Shown one piece after another: positions 6,344 through 15,875 of a DNA stretch of 49,833 bases (the stretch's first letter is position 1; the number at the start of each line of letters is the position of its first letter). Made by a program: the position numbers and the translations under genes. The notes under the pieces are model-generated. The model was not told the DNA's origin. It saw only the letters and a list, made by a program, of their open reading frames with translations, and did not search any database. The DNA is from a virus: the IMG/VR virus record IMGVR_UViG_3300008050_000063, positions 1 to 49,833 of that record; one strand, 5' to 3'.

Positions 6344-9337
6344 ATGGGAATAGAAATAGACAATATTGTGCATATAACAGATGACCAGATAGCATCTGGT
6401 TATATCCTGCACACAACCCAAACTGAAAAAGACCTTTGGAATAAAAACGCTGTAAGTGGTGATAATTTAAAGATAAATTACAATCCAACTGAAGGTTATA
6501 CTCCTGCTTCAACTACAGTTTCTGGGCATTTATCTGGCATTAAAGACGCTTTAAACGATTTACAAATTGAACCTAACCCACCTGGGGATAGTTTAAGTAT
6601 AGCATATTCTCCAACAGAATATGATGAAACAGATTCAACAGTTTCTGGTAACTTAGATGGTATATCAAAAGAATTAGGCGAAATTAAAACAATTCAATCA
6701 ACTTCTCTAGACGGCCGCTCAGTCATTTATAATCCAGATGGATATACAACTACAGGTCAAACTCTTTCTGCAAATCTAGACGGCATAGGGAATGAATTGA
6801 AGGGCAATGCAACAGATATAGCAACACTTGCTGGATTATCTGCAGATATTGTCTGGGAACACGGTGTTGGAGCAGCATCAGGAACAATACAACCGAAAAT
6901 ATCTACAAATAAACTTTTACTACCATATCTACACGGAAATGTTAATTCAATACCAGTAACAAACAGTTCTGGGGAAATAATAGATTCTTGTTCTACACTT
7001 ATCCCTGGACCTTCAGGAAATGGTAGTGTTATTAATATAAACCATTTTGAAACTAATCCAGCAATAGCAGAATTATTACCTGGTGACATATGGCTTCAAA
7101 GTATCGGAACATCTGGATATGTTTGGAGATACTATAATGGAGTGAGTACACAAAATGTGCCTATCGCTGCTGGAGGTGGTGGAGGTGCTGTTAGTTGGGG
7201 AGATATACTAGGAACATTAGCAAACCAAACTGATCTACAAAACGAATTCGCGAATATAAAACAAGTACCTAGCGGTGGAACAATAAATCAAGTATTGTCT
7301 AAAGCATCAAGTAGTGATTTTGATACTGAATGGAGCGACGTTGCTGCAGCAACTGGATCAAGTTACTGGAGCAGAACATCTGGTGGAATAATTAGTCCTT
7401 CAGTTAGTGGAGATAAATTAGATGTACATGAAATAGAAACCTCTAAAATATTTTCCGAAAATGAACAATCTGCATATATTGAATTTGATGATGAAGTTAT
7501 TAGTATTTATTCTGATTGGAAAAATATGGTTCATATCGATGGAGAAAATGAAGAAGTTGTTTGGAATCCTCATGCGGATTCGGTTGCCCAGGATATTATA
7601 ATTAAAGCTCCTAGTGGTGCTGGTATGAAAGATACATATAGATTTGATTACAGTGCACTTGCTCATATATACAACGATAAGATATTTGCGAATAGTGGAC
7701 TTGTACTAAATACACAAACACTTACTGGGGTTACAATAGGTTCATCCAATAACGATAAAATACCAACACAAGGATATGTTGATGATGCAGTTGGTTTATT
7801 ATCTGGTGCGGAATGGTTTAATGGTGATATGATTGAGCTGGATTTTGTACCAGGTGTTGGATATACTCAAACAAATGAAAAATTATCTGGACACTTAGAC
7901 GGAATTGATAAAAGTTTAAATTCTCTATCAGCTGCTGTTGATAATATAACAGGTGGAACAGGAGGAGGTGGAGCATATATACCACTTACCGGATCAAGTG
8001 ATATTATCGGAAGTCTAATTCCTAAAAATACAGGATTAACTTTAGGAACATCTGGTAATCCATGGCAAGAAGGATATTTCACAAGTGGTAGTTTATTTTT
8101 AGATATTAACAAATTATCTACACAGAACAACAGACTTTATTTTAATGATGAAACTGTTATAGTTAGTGGTGATATTGCAGATTTAGAAAGTGTTTACTCA
8201 AATGTAAACAGTAATAGTGGAAAATGGGACGGAACATATACAACAGTTAGAGCTAATAGTGCTACTTGGGAATTTGGTTCAAAACAATCTTTACATAACG
8301 TATTTGTAGATTACAGTGTTACTCCTGGTGGAGGAGGATCAATTGATGATCCTATTGATACTGTAGCAAATGCATTAGTGTGGATAAATTCTCCAACTGG
8401 TGGTAATGACCCTACAAATTCACAAGCTTGGAAAATTATAACAGCGGCTGGTATAAGTTATGCTAATATTACATTACCTAACAATATAACTCTTGCAGGT
8501 GTTGGTATTACTTCTAAAATTGGTGGTACAATAACGACTGGAAATGATTGCTGTTTAGAATATATTAATTTTACAAAAAATCATCCAGGAACTGGTGGAT
8601 GTGTTAATGTCCAAGGTGCAAGATGTATTATTAGAGAATGTTTTTTCTCTGGTAATTATAACGGCAATTTGCATTATTGTATCTATACTAACAATATTTG
8701 TACTGTTTCTGATACTGCATTCAGACTTAATATTGAAAGTGCAGCTGCTGATGTTTATTGTATAGCACAGGATGGAACACAAACTTCAAGAATGAGGGAT
8801 ATAGGAATACTTGAAAATGATACATATCCAAATAAAATTAAAATAGCTAGGGTAATCTACAATGGTCATATATCAATCAGCGGAATTGGTTCTACAATAG
8901 CCGATAAGTGGTGTAATCTGATTAATGAAGGTACTAATGGTGGGTCAATAACTTTTCAAGATATTGTTAAAATTCCTACAGGTGGAACAGTAGGACAAGT
9001 AGTAACTAAAGCTTCAAGTGGAGAATATGATGTTGGATGGAGTGATCCTGGTGCTCAAACATTTATAGATTGTGCAGATACTCCTTCTGGATATGTTGGG
9101 AAAGGGAATGAACTTGTCAAAGTTAATGCAGCAGAAGACGCAATAGAATTCTCAGGAGTTACAATAGAAGATGCTCCTGCTGGTGGTTCGATGTTAGGTT
9201 TAGATATATACACAACAGAACCTACAGCTCCTACAGGAGAAGATAGTTTATATGCATATCACAAATCAGCAACTGTTGTAGAATTAATCATAACCAACGG
9301 TTCTGATATTTATACTGTGGAGTTAACAAAAAGATAA
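6344..9337 (+). CDS. Long tail-fibre/adhesin protein, 997 aa
   Basis: Contains four copies of a fibre repeat of the form Y.P..GYT......SGHL.GI...L, at about residues 45-77, 84-115, 122-153 and 495-530, separated by Gly/Ser-rich linkers. Residues about 650-860 form a beta-helix-like section (ITLPNNITLAGVGITSK, CCLEYINFTKNHPG), then another linker and a short C-terminal head. Known: such repeats occur in trimeric phage fibres. Inferred role: receptor recognition. First gene after a late promoter; the next ATG follows directly on its stop. Confidence 0.75.
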   Translation: MGIEIDNIVHITDDQIASGYILHTTQTEKDLWNKNAVSGDNLKINYNPTEGYTPASTTVSGHLSGIKDALNDLQIEPNPPGDSLSIAYSPTEYDETDSTVSGNLDGISKELGEIKTIQSTSLDGRSVIYNPDGYTTTGQTLSANLDGIGNELKGNATDIATLAGLSADIVWEHGVGAASGTIQPKISTNKLLLPYLHGNVNSIPVTNSSGEIIDSCSTLIPGPSGNGSVININHFETNPAIAELLPGDIWLQSIGTSGYVWRYYNGVSTQNVPIAAGGGGGAVSWGDILGTLANQTDLQNEFANIKQVPSGGTINQVLSKASSSDFDTEWSDVAAATGSSYWSRTSGGIISPSVSGDKLDVHEIETSKIFSENEQSAYIEFDDEVISIYSDWKNMVHIDGENEEVVWNPHADSVAQDIIIKAPSGAGMKDTYRFDYSALAHIYNDKIFANSGLVLNTQTLTGVTIGSSNNDKIPTQGYVDDAVGLLSGAEWFNGDMIELDFVPGVGYTQTNEKLSGHLDGIDKSLNSLSAAVDNITGGTGGGGAYIPLTGSSDIIGSLIPKNTGLTLGTSGNPWQEGYFTSGSLFLDINKLSTQNNRLYFNDETVIVSGDIADLESVYSNVNSNSGKWDGTYTTVRANSATWEFGSKQSLHNVFVDYSVTPGGGGSIDDPIDTVANALVWINSPTGGNDPTNSQAWKIITAAGISYANITLPNNITLAGVGITSKIGGTITTGNDCCLEYINFTKNHPGTGGCVNVQGARCIIRECFFSGNYNGNLHYCIYTNNICTVSDTAFRLNIESAAADVYCIAQDGTQTSRMRDIGILENDTYPNKIKIARVIYNGHISISGIGSTIADKWCNLINEGTNGGSITFQDIVKIPTGGTVGQVVTKASSGEYDVGWSDPGAQTFIDCADTPSGYVGKGNELVKVNAAEDAIEFSGVTIEDAPAGGSMLGLDIYTTEPTAPTGEDSLYAYHKSATVVELIITNGSDIYTVELTKR

Positions 9338-10051
9338 ATGAAACTTAAACTTAATACATATAAATTTAATATACATAACGGCACAATTATCCATAAAAAA
9401 ATAGGCAATTGGACAGCAAACAGCTCAACATTATCAGCTCTTGAAGCTGGTATGGTTGCGTATTGGAAAGCAGAAGATTTGACAGATTCTAAGGGTAGTC
9501 ACACGCTTACTAATAATAACTCTGTAACTTTCACAAGCGGAAAACATAATAATGCGTTTACGTTGAATGGCAGTAGTCAATATCTTAAAGCAGATGCTAG
9601 TAGCGATTGGGATATGGGAACAGGAGATTGGACTGTTGGTATTTGGGTAAAATGGGGTTCAGTCGTTAATGATACAGGGCTAATTGGGATGAGTGCTACT
9701 GATAGTCAATTTAATTTATCATATCATGCTGGATATTTACGCAATGGAACTATGTCTCTGTCTTGGTTATACACACCTACAGTTGGCTCTTATGTTAATA
9801 TAGTATGGAGTCGTATAGGTAATACAGCATCATGCTATGTTAACGGAACAAAACTAGCAAGTGATAGAGATGTCACAGGAATTAGTTTTGGGAGAAGCGA
9901 TACGTTTTTACAATTGGGTTACACATACCAATTTGGTAATTTATTCAACGGACAAATAGACGAAGTCCTAATAAACAAAGGACACGGAGCAACGCAGGCG
10001 GAAGTAACTGCATTATACAACGGTGGAACAGGAGCATTTTATACACCATGA
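9338..10051 (+). CDS. LamG/concanavalin-A-like fibre protein, 237 aa
   Basis: From about residue 36 it is a LamG-like jellyroll: GMVAYWKAEDLTDSKG, GKHNNAFTLNGSSQYLK, DWTVGIWVKWG, SCYVNGTKLAS and GQIDEVLINKGHGATQAEV follow in the family order. Known: these domains bind sugars. Inferred: a carbohydrate-binding distal fibre component. Begins right after the stop of the long fibre gene and overlaps the next gene by ATGA, so the three are translated together. Confidence 0.8.
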   Translation: MKLKLNTYKFNIHNGTIIHKKIGNWTANSSTLSALEAGMVAYWKAEDLTDSKGSHTLTNNNSVTFTSGKHNNAFTLNGSSQYLKADASSDWDMGTGDWTVGIWVKWGSVVNDTGLIGMSATDSQFNLSYHAGYLRNGTMSLSWLYTPTVGSYVNIVWSRIGNTASCYVNGTKLASDRDVTGISFGRSDTFLQLGYTYQFGNLFNGQIDEVLINKGHGATQAEVTALYNGGTGAFYTP

Positions 10052-10359
10052 TACACTTAGCAAAAAAATATAATCTCAACATTAAAGATATAGAATTTAA
10101 ACGAGTTTCAATGTGGTTCGGTATGGCGTCTTGGACTTTATTAACACCTAATACAGTATACCTTAATAAGGGGTATGATGATTGGGATATGATTGATGAA
10201 GTTGCGCATGAGTTGATACATAGAGAGCAATGTAAACGAGATGGGATATTTGTTTATTTGGTTTTGAAAACATTAGGTAGATTATTTTTTGACAGCAGTT
10301 ATGAAGCCGAGGCATACGCAGAACAAGAAAGAATTGACACATTAAAAAGGATAATATAA
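10048..10359 (+). CDS. Small HExxH metalloprotease-like protein, 103 aa
   Basis: VAHELIHREQ (H54-E55-L-I-H58) is a zinc-protease motif, and SYEAEAYA (E86, E88) about 28 residues on could give the third ligand, as in DUF4157-type gluzincins. No signal peptide. Its position within a fibre operon is unusual; possible roles are fibre maturation or trimming of a surface protein. The protein is small for an active peptidase, so an inactive or substrate-tethered form cannot be excluded. Confidence 0.65.
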   Translation: MIHLAKKYNLNIKDIEFKRVSMWFGMASWTLLTPNTVYLNKGYDDWDMIDEVAHELIHREQCKRDGIFVYLVLKTLGRLFFDSSYEAEAYAEQERIDTLKRII

Positions 10360-10360
10360 T

Positions 10361-11389
10361 ATGAGTACAGGACACACAAAAGAACACGGACTAGGGGAGA
10401 CAGACAATCACACAGCTGCAACTATGTCACAAATAAGTAATTTAATATCAGATGGTGAAATAACATTAACAGGAACAACAGTGGTTGATTGCTCAACAGC
10501 AGTTCAAACACATACAATGCCTGCTATAAGTACTACTAACAATGGTTACACTTATAGAATAGGTAAAACAGGTATAAATTGGCTACGTATTGATACTACT
10601 GGTAGTGATACTGTCGATTCTATAGCAGAAATTTATTTCTTTATGGATAACGAATATGCTACTTTTAGAGCAAATAACACCTCAAAGAATTGGGAAATAG
10701 TTGAAAAAGTAGAACCTAAACTATATGCTGAAAAACAAGTTACTTTAACCAACACAATGAGTAATGCTGATATACTTGCAACTATACGTTCACAACCGAG
10801 AAATCTAAGTGGTAATAATCTTATCTTTAATTTCGCTGATGGTACATACACATTAACAGAAGAGTTAGACTTTTCGGGTTTTCGAGGAGGTGTCTTATGG
10901 ATAAGAGGTAATACATCTGAAGATCATCTTACTTTGCATTCAGATCAAGCAGTTATACTAGACAGTTCAGCAACAGATATTAATACCATTTTAATGTATA
11001 ATATAACATCTACAATTTATGTACGTAACTTACATATAAAAACAAAAACGGATGTAGACCACAGAAGTTGTATTTACGTAAGGAATGTTAGTTATCTTCA
11101 TGCTATAGCTGGGTGCAGGTTTGAGTGTAACAGTAAGGCAAATGGTTATTGTCTTTATTTTTCATTATCTAATGCAATGGTAAGAGCTTGTTATACTGAT
11201 TCCAGTGAATACGGAATTTCTGCTTATATCAATTCTAATGTATCTTCATTAGGGAATGACACACTCACGGTTAATTCAGAATATGGGCTTACAGCAAGTG
11301 CAAACGCAACGATAGGTAAGAGTGGTTCACAACCGAGTGGGGATACAGCAGACGAAAACACTAGCTTCGGTGGAGTAATAAGAAATTAA
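10361..11389 (+). CDS. Beta-helix tail-fibre/tailspike-like protein, 342 aa
   Basis: The N-terminal part includes HGLGETDNHTAATMSQISNL, an attachment-like segment, then a beta domain to about 125. Residues 130-330 show the short hydrophobic rungs of a right-handed parallel beta-helix (YVRNLHIKTKTDVDHRSCIY, YLHAIAGCRFECNS, GYCLYFSLSNAMVRAC). Known: such helices form tailspikes that bind or cleave polysaccharide. No catalytic residues can be assigned. Part of the late fibre operon. Confidence 0.65.
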   Translation: MSTGHTKEHGLGETDNHTAATMSQISNLISDGEITLTGTTVVDCSTAVQTHTMPAISTTNNGYTYRIGKTGINWLRIDTTGSDTVDSIAEIYFFMDNEYATFRANNTSKNWEIVEKVEPKLYAEKQVTLTNTMSNADILATIRSQPRNLSGNNLIFNFADGTYTLTEELDFSGFRGGVLWIRGNTSEDHLTLHSDQAVILDSSATDINTILMYNITSTIYVRNLHIKTKTDVDHRSCIYVRNVSYLHAIAGCRFECNSKANGYCLYFSLSNAMVRACYTDSSEYGISAYINSNVSSLGNDTLTVNSEYGLTASANATIGKSGSQPSGDTADENTSFGGVIRN

Positions 11390-11406
11390 TATTAAAGGAA
11401 TAAAAT

Positions 11407-11778
11407 ATGAAAGTAATATACAAAAAAGCAGATGGTGAGATAGTAGATTTTATTGAAGGTGAAGTAAAAGGATTAAATCCTTTATTCGCTACAATGGAAT
11501 ATACAGGAGATGAATCAGAAACTAACATTAGTGAGGTTGATGATTCGTTGGCATTATCTAATATGACAAAATTATCTAAGTTAGCAGTATTAGAAGCGAT
11601 GGATGTACTTACAGCAGAGCGTACTAAATTTGATACGTTGATGACTGATGCTACGTTTAAAGAACGTTGGCAGGCTACTACAGAGCTTGATATGACTCAC
11701 CCATTAACAATTGCAGCATTAGCACAAGTTGGGTTCGATGTAAATGCAATTAAAAGAGAAATAATAAAAAATTCTTAA
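11407..11778 (+). CDS. Hypothetical fibre-operon protein, 123 aa
   Basis: SD TAAAGGAAT. A beta N-terminus (MKVIYKKADGEIVDFIEGE) is followed by a helical half (TKLSKLAVLEAMDVLTAERTK, MTHPLTIAALAQVGFDVNAI). No family recognised. Size and position between fibre genes are like tail-fibre assembly chaperones, but no motif proves it. Confidence 0.55.
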   Translation: MKVIYKKADGEIVDFIEGEVKGLNPLFATMEYTGDESETNISEVDDSLALSNMTKLSKLAVLEAMDVLTAERTKFDTLMTDATFKERWQATTELDMTHPLTIAALAQVGFDVNAIKREIIKNS

Positions 11779-11790
11779 TAAGGAAATTTT

Positions 11791-13485
11791 ATGAAAATAT
11801 TGATTAATAATGGAAGAGTAATGATCAAGGGTAGCACGATTCTTGGTAAAAACGATGAACCAGCTCCACCACCAATAATACCAACGTATGCACTCAGAGA
11901 TGTAGGTCCCGCTGGTGGATTAATTTGTTATATCAATCCAAATTATATAGCAGATGGGTGGAAATATTTAGAAGCATCTCAAGTTTCAGGTGGGCAATAT
12001 GAATGGAGTGATGTTGAAACTTTATTAGGTACTACTTCTAGTGATGTAGGTGAAGGTCTAGATAATACTTCTAAGATTTTAGGACAATCTGGTTATGATT
12101 CTGCTAATAGTGGAGCTTCAATTTGTAATGAGTGGGTCGAAAGAACATTTGATGATTGGTTCTTACCTTCGTTAGATGAACTTGAAATAATGTACGATGA
12201 ATTGCATGCACATGGTGTAGGAAACTTTCCTACAACAACTAGTTATTGGAGTTCTACAGAATCAGACGCAGGAAATAGTTTTAGATTTAGTTTTGGATCT
12301 AATTATTCAAATGCAAGAGGTAAGGATACACATTATTTTGCTAGACCTCTTCGTAGATTTACATATATTGACACATACAGAATAACATATAACGGAAATG
12401 AAAATACAGCAGGTTCTGTTCCTTCAGATACAACATATTATAATCGAGGGAGTGATGTAACTATAGCTGCAGGGACTGGTCTAATAAACAATACAGATGC
12501 CTTCATAGGATGGAATACTCGTTCTGATGGATTTGGAACTGATTATTCTGCTAGTAGTACTTTAGTTATAGGAGAAAACACTACTCTGTATGCAAAATAT
12601 GCATCTGCGACGATTGCGTTCCTACCTGATACTCAATCATATGTTCATTATAGTGAAGAAGTAATGACAGACCAAATAAATTATTTAGTATCTAATAAAT
12701 CTAGTTTAAACTTAGCATTTGTAGGTCATGAAGGTGATGTTGTTCAAGATAGTTCTGATTCATCTGAATGGGTATTCGCAAGAACTGAAATGACTAAATT
12801 AGGTACAGCATCTATACCATATTCAGTATTACCAGGAAATCATGATTATCTTGCTGCTGGTGTAAGAACTAACACAACATTTAATTCTTATTTCCCATTA
12901 TCTGTATTTCAAGGAATGGCTACTTATGAAGGTGCTTATAATACAGACAGTGATAATACATATCATATAGTTAGTATCAATGAAAATGATTTACTTGTTA
13001 TATCATTAGAATTTGGAGCAAGAGGTGCTGTATTAACTTGGGCTAATGGAATACTTGCTGCTAATAGCACAATTCCAGCCATTATTATTACACATGCGTA
13101 TATTGGTATTAATGGAGAACCTCTAGAAAGTGATGATAACCATGCTCCTAGTAATGGATATGGTTTAGGAACAGTTCCTGCTGATGTGAATGATGGTAGT
13201 GATATTTGGACAACCCTTGTGTATCCTAATAATAATGTTAAATTAGTTATGAGTGGACATGATGGCTCACCATCAGTTGGAGCTAAATTAAAAACATCAA
13301 CACATGCTGATGGAAGTACTGTTTATCAATTGTTAAGTAACTATCAATATTATGGTGATTACCCTGGATATTTAACTTTATTTAGATTTAATTCTAGTAA
13401 AGTATATTTTAGAACCTATTCACCTACATTGGAAGAATTTAAGGAAGATGATCAAAGTCAAGGTGAATGGAGCTGGACTTGGTAA
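11791..13485 (+). CDS. Fusion: DUF1566/Lcl domain + InlB-type repeat + calcineurin-like phosphoesterase
   Basis: 564 aa in three parts. Residues 30-190 match DUF1566 (DWFLPSLDELEIMY, SYWSSTES, FARPLRRF), a C-type-lectin-like fold. Residues 195-271 match an InlB/Flg_new repeat (YRITYNGNENTAGSVPS, FIGWNTRSDGFGTDYS, TTLYAKYA). Residues 273-560 are a metallophosphoesterase with FLPDTQ (D280), GHEGDVV (D316), LPGNHD (N350, H351), IITHAY (H435) and a late MSGHDG. Metal ligands look intact, except that the first motif is DTQ, where other branches of this superfamily have DxH. Inferred: a virion surface enzyme that removes phosphate-containing groups from host surface polymers. Confidence 0.75.
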   Translation: MKILINNGRVMIKGSTILGKNDEPAPPPIIPTYALRDVGPAGGLICYINPNYIADGWKYLEASQVSGGQYEWSDVETLLGTTSSDVGEGLDNTSKILGQSGYDSANSGASICNEWVERTFDDWFLPSLDELEIMYDELHAHGVGNFPTTTSYWSSTESDAGNSFRFSFGSNYSNARGKDTHYFARPLRRFTYIDTYRITYNGNENTAGSVPSDTTYYNRGSDVTIAAGTGLINNTDAFIGWNTRSDGFGTDYSASSTLVIGENTTLYAKYASATIAFLPDTQSYVHYSEEVMTDQINYLVSNKSSLNLAFVGHEGDVVQDSSDSSEWVFARTEMTKLGTASIPYSVLPGNHDYLAAGVRTNTTFNSYFPLSVFQGMATYEGAYNTDSDNTYHIVSINENDLLVISLEFGARGAVLTWANGILAANSTIPAIIITHAYIGINGEPLESDDNHAPSNGYGLGTVPADVNDGSDIWTTLVYPNNNVKLVMSGHDGSPSVGAKLKTSTHADGSTVYQLLSNYQYYGDYPGYLTLFRFNSSKVYFRTYSPTLEEFKEDDQSQGEWSWTW

Positions 13486-13513
13486 TAAATAACATAAACA
13501 AAGGCAACAACCA

Positions 13514-15583
13514 ATGAACAAAAATAGATTAATACTGTGTAATACTGAAGATGTAAGATTTAACATTTGCGATAATACAAGATTTATGGTAAAGAAAATA
13601 GGTCAATATGATTACACAAATATAAGTGGGTTGGTTGGTTGGTTTGACGGCAATGATTCATCGTACATGGAATTTGATGAAGATGAAAGACTTGCGGTTT
13701 GGAAAGACAAAAGTAATTCAAGAAATGATTTAATACAACCTGTAGCATCAAGAAGACCTTACTATAAAGGAACAATAAATGATTTAAACAATTGTTATGT
13801 TGGAGAACCTGATGATGAAATAGGTGTTAGAACTGAGGCACCAGATATCTGGATGTACAATAAAGGAAAAGGATTTGATTTCACTGATAGACAAATCAAT
13901 TTCTTTGTGGTTGTTACTGTTTCAGAATTTGAAGATGTCTGGAAAACAATACTTTCACTTCAATGGTATAATCAAGGTCTTAGTGTTATGTTAGAAGGTA
14001 CTGAATGGCACACATATCAGAAAAGTTCAAAGGATTATATTTGGGGAGAATCTCCTTTAATTGATAATGGATCTGAAGATAGAAAAGTTCTACTTACATA
14101 CAGTTCTGAAAATATAGCAACCGGCACTGCTACTCTGGAAATTAATTTTCTTGAAGATCAAATCACAATTGCTGGAACACCTATACAAAATGTATATGGA
14201 AGATTGTATCTCAACTCAACAGAAATTGCTTCTTGGTGTGGTGGTTTTATTTATCATGAATTAGTATTTTTCAATAGAATTTTAGAACACCACGAAAAAA
14301 TATTAGTTCAAGGAACTCTTGCGTGGAAATGGCATTTGGAATATAAATTACCAGATGGGCATCCATATAAATATGTGTACAATATAACACCTCCTGTCCC
14401 ACCGCCTACAGTTCCTGGATTTAGTTCAACATGGAAAACTAACAATACTGGATCATCTAATGACAACCAAATTATGTTACCGTTGACAAATACAGGAACA
14501 TATAACTTTGTAGTTGAATGGGGAGACGGTTCTTCAGATACAATAACTTCATATACACAACCAGAAGTAATTCATACTTATTCAACACCAGGTACTTACA
14601 ACGTAACAATGAATGGTGTAATTACTGGATTTAGATTTAATAACGGTGGAGATGCTGAAAAAATTATAGATATATCTGAATTTTTAGCATTAACAATTAT
14701 AGACAATGCTGCATTTTATGGATGTGCTAATTTAAACATATCTGCTACTGATGCTCCTACTATTGCCGGTGGAGATTTAAGTTATATGTTTAGAGGTTGT
14801 TCATTACTTACAAATATTAATCCAGACGAATGGGACACAAGCAGTGTTACTAATATGAGTTATATGTTTAACAGTTGTTCAAAATTTAATCAACAAGTTA
14901 GTTCACTAAACACAAGTAATGTAATTGATATGAGTAATATGTTCTACAGTTGTTTATTATTTAACCAATCATTGTCATTTGATACAGCAAAAGTTGAAAA
15001 TATGGCAGCAATGTTTAGAAACTGTTATGTTTTCAATCAACCATTATCATTTGATACAAGTAGTGTTGAGGATATGGGAGGAATGTTTCATACTTGTTGG
15101 GAATTTAACCAACCATTGTCATTTGACACAAGCAGTGTTGAGGATATGGAGAGTATGTTTTATAATTGTAATGAATTTAATCAAGCTCTTACTTTCAATA
15201 CTGTTAATGTGATTGATATGAGTAATATGTTCTATAGTTGTACTTCATTTAACCAACCGATAAATTTCAATACGATAAATGTTACTAATATGGAAAATAT
15301 GTTTACTGCGTGTTTTACATTTAGACAAGATTTGGGAGGTCTTAATATCACCTCTTTAACTAATGCAGCAGAGATGCTTAGACCTTGTAACATTGATAGA
15401 GAAAATTATGATAAATTATTAATCGGATGGGCAGCCCAAACAGAACAACCGAATGTTACTCTTAATGTAAATAATTTGACTAATTATAGTGCTGGAGCAC
15501 CAGCAACAGCAAGAGCATCGTTAGTTGCAAACGGATGGACAATAACAGATGATGGACCATGGGGAACGTACGGATCGTACTAA
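13514..15583 (+). CDS. ConA-like + PKD-like + BspA/DUF285 repeat adhesin, 689 aa
   Basis: Residues 35-290 look like a ConA-type jellyroll (GLVGWFDGNDSSY, HELVFFNRILEHHEKIL). A Pro-rich linker follows, then a PKD-like domain (VEWGDGSSDTITSY, HTYSTPGTYNV). From about 430 come DUF285/BspA leucine-rich-type repeats with the signature F.Q.LSFDTS.V.DM..MF..C, about eight copies. The C-terminal cap (ATARASLVANGWTITDDG) is shared with the proteins at 23523 and 24657. Known: BspA-type repeats mediate adhesion. Inferred: a receptor-binding fibre tip. Confidence 0.8.
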   Translation: MNKNRLILCNTEDVRFNICDNTRFMVKKIGQYDYTNISGLVGWFDGNDSSYMEFDEDERLAVWKDKSNSRNDLIQPVASRRPYYKGTINDLNNCYVGEPDDEIGVRTEAPDIWMYNKGKGFDFTDRQINFFVVVTVSEFEDVWKTILSLQWYNQGLSVMLEGTEWHTYQKSSKDYIWGESPLIDNGSEDRKVLLTYSSENIATGTATLEINFLEDQITIAGTPIQNVYGRLYLNSTEIASWCGGFIYHELVFFNRILEHHEKILVQGTLAWKWHLEYKLPDGHPYKYVYNITPPVPPPTVPGFSSTWKTNNTGSSNDNQIMLPLTNTGTYNFVVEWGDGSSDTITSYTQPEVIHTYSTPGTYNVTMNGVITGFRFNNGGDAEKIIDISEFLALTIIDNAAFYGCANLNISATDAPTIAGGDLSYMFRGCSLLTNINPDEWDTSSVTNMSYMFNSCSKFNQQVSSLNTSNVIDMSNMFYSCLLFNQSLSFDTAKVENMAAMFRNCYVFNQPLSFDTSSVEDMGGMFHTCWEFNQPLSFDTSSVEDMESMFYNCNEFNQALTFNTVNVIDMSNMFYSCTSFNQPINFNTINVTNMENMFTACFTFRQDLGGLNITSLTNAAEMLRPCNIDRENYDKLLIGWAAQTEQPNVTLNVNNLTNYSAGAPATARASLVANGWTITDDGPWGTYGSY

Positions 15584-15608
15584 TATACAAATAATATAGG
15601 ACAATAAT

Positions 15609-15866
15609 ATGACTACTAAATTTAATAAATTATGTGAAGAACTCATAAAAGGTGGCAAAGCTGACGATATGACCTCACAAGACATTGCTGATAAGCATAA
15701 TGTAGGTGTAGAAGATATCGAAAAGCAGATAAATATCGGGGTTAAAATTGAGTTTGAACATACTACTGATACAAATGTTGCTAGAGAAATAGCAATGGAC
15801 CATTTGATGGAATTTCCTGATTACTACGATAGACTTATATCAATGGAGAAAGACGCAGAGAAATAA
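15609..15866 (+). CDS. DUF5661-like small protein, 85 aa
   Basis: The segment IGVKIEFEHTTDTNVAREI plus AMDHLMEFPDYYDRL matches the small DUF5661-type phage/bacterial proteins I recall (ELEHT ... ALDHL.E.PDYY). Function unknown. The N-terminus KFNKLCEE resembles that of the 95-aa zinc-ribbon protein and includes L-C-E, a possible prohead-protease site. Last gene of the + fibre block; it converges with the - strand block nine bases later, with no obvious terminator between. Confidence 0.65.
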   Translation: MTTKFNKLCEELIKGGKADDMTSQDIADKHNVGVEDIEKQINIGVKIEFEHTTDTNVAREIAMDHLMEFPDYYDRLISMEKDAEK

Positions 15867-15875
15867 ACAAGCTGA

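Noticed and set aside
11791-12360. DUF1566 domain as the variable protein of a diversity-generating retroelement
   Set aside because: No reverse transcriptase, no template/variable repeat pair and no adenine-biased copy were seen in the window.
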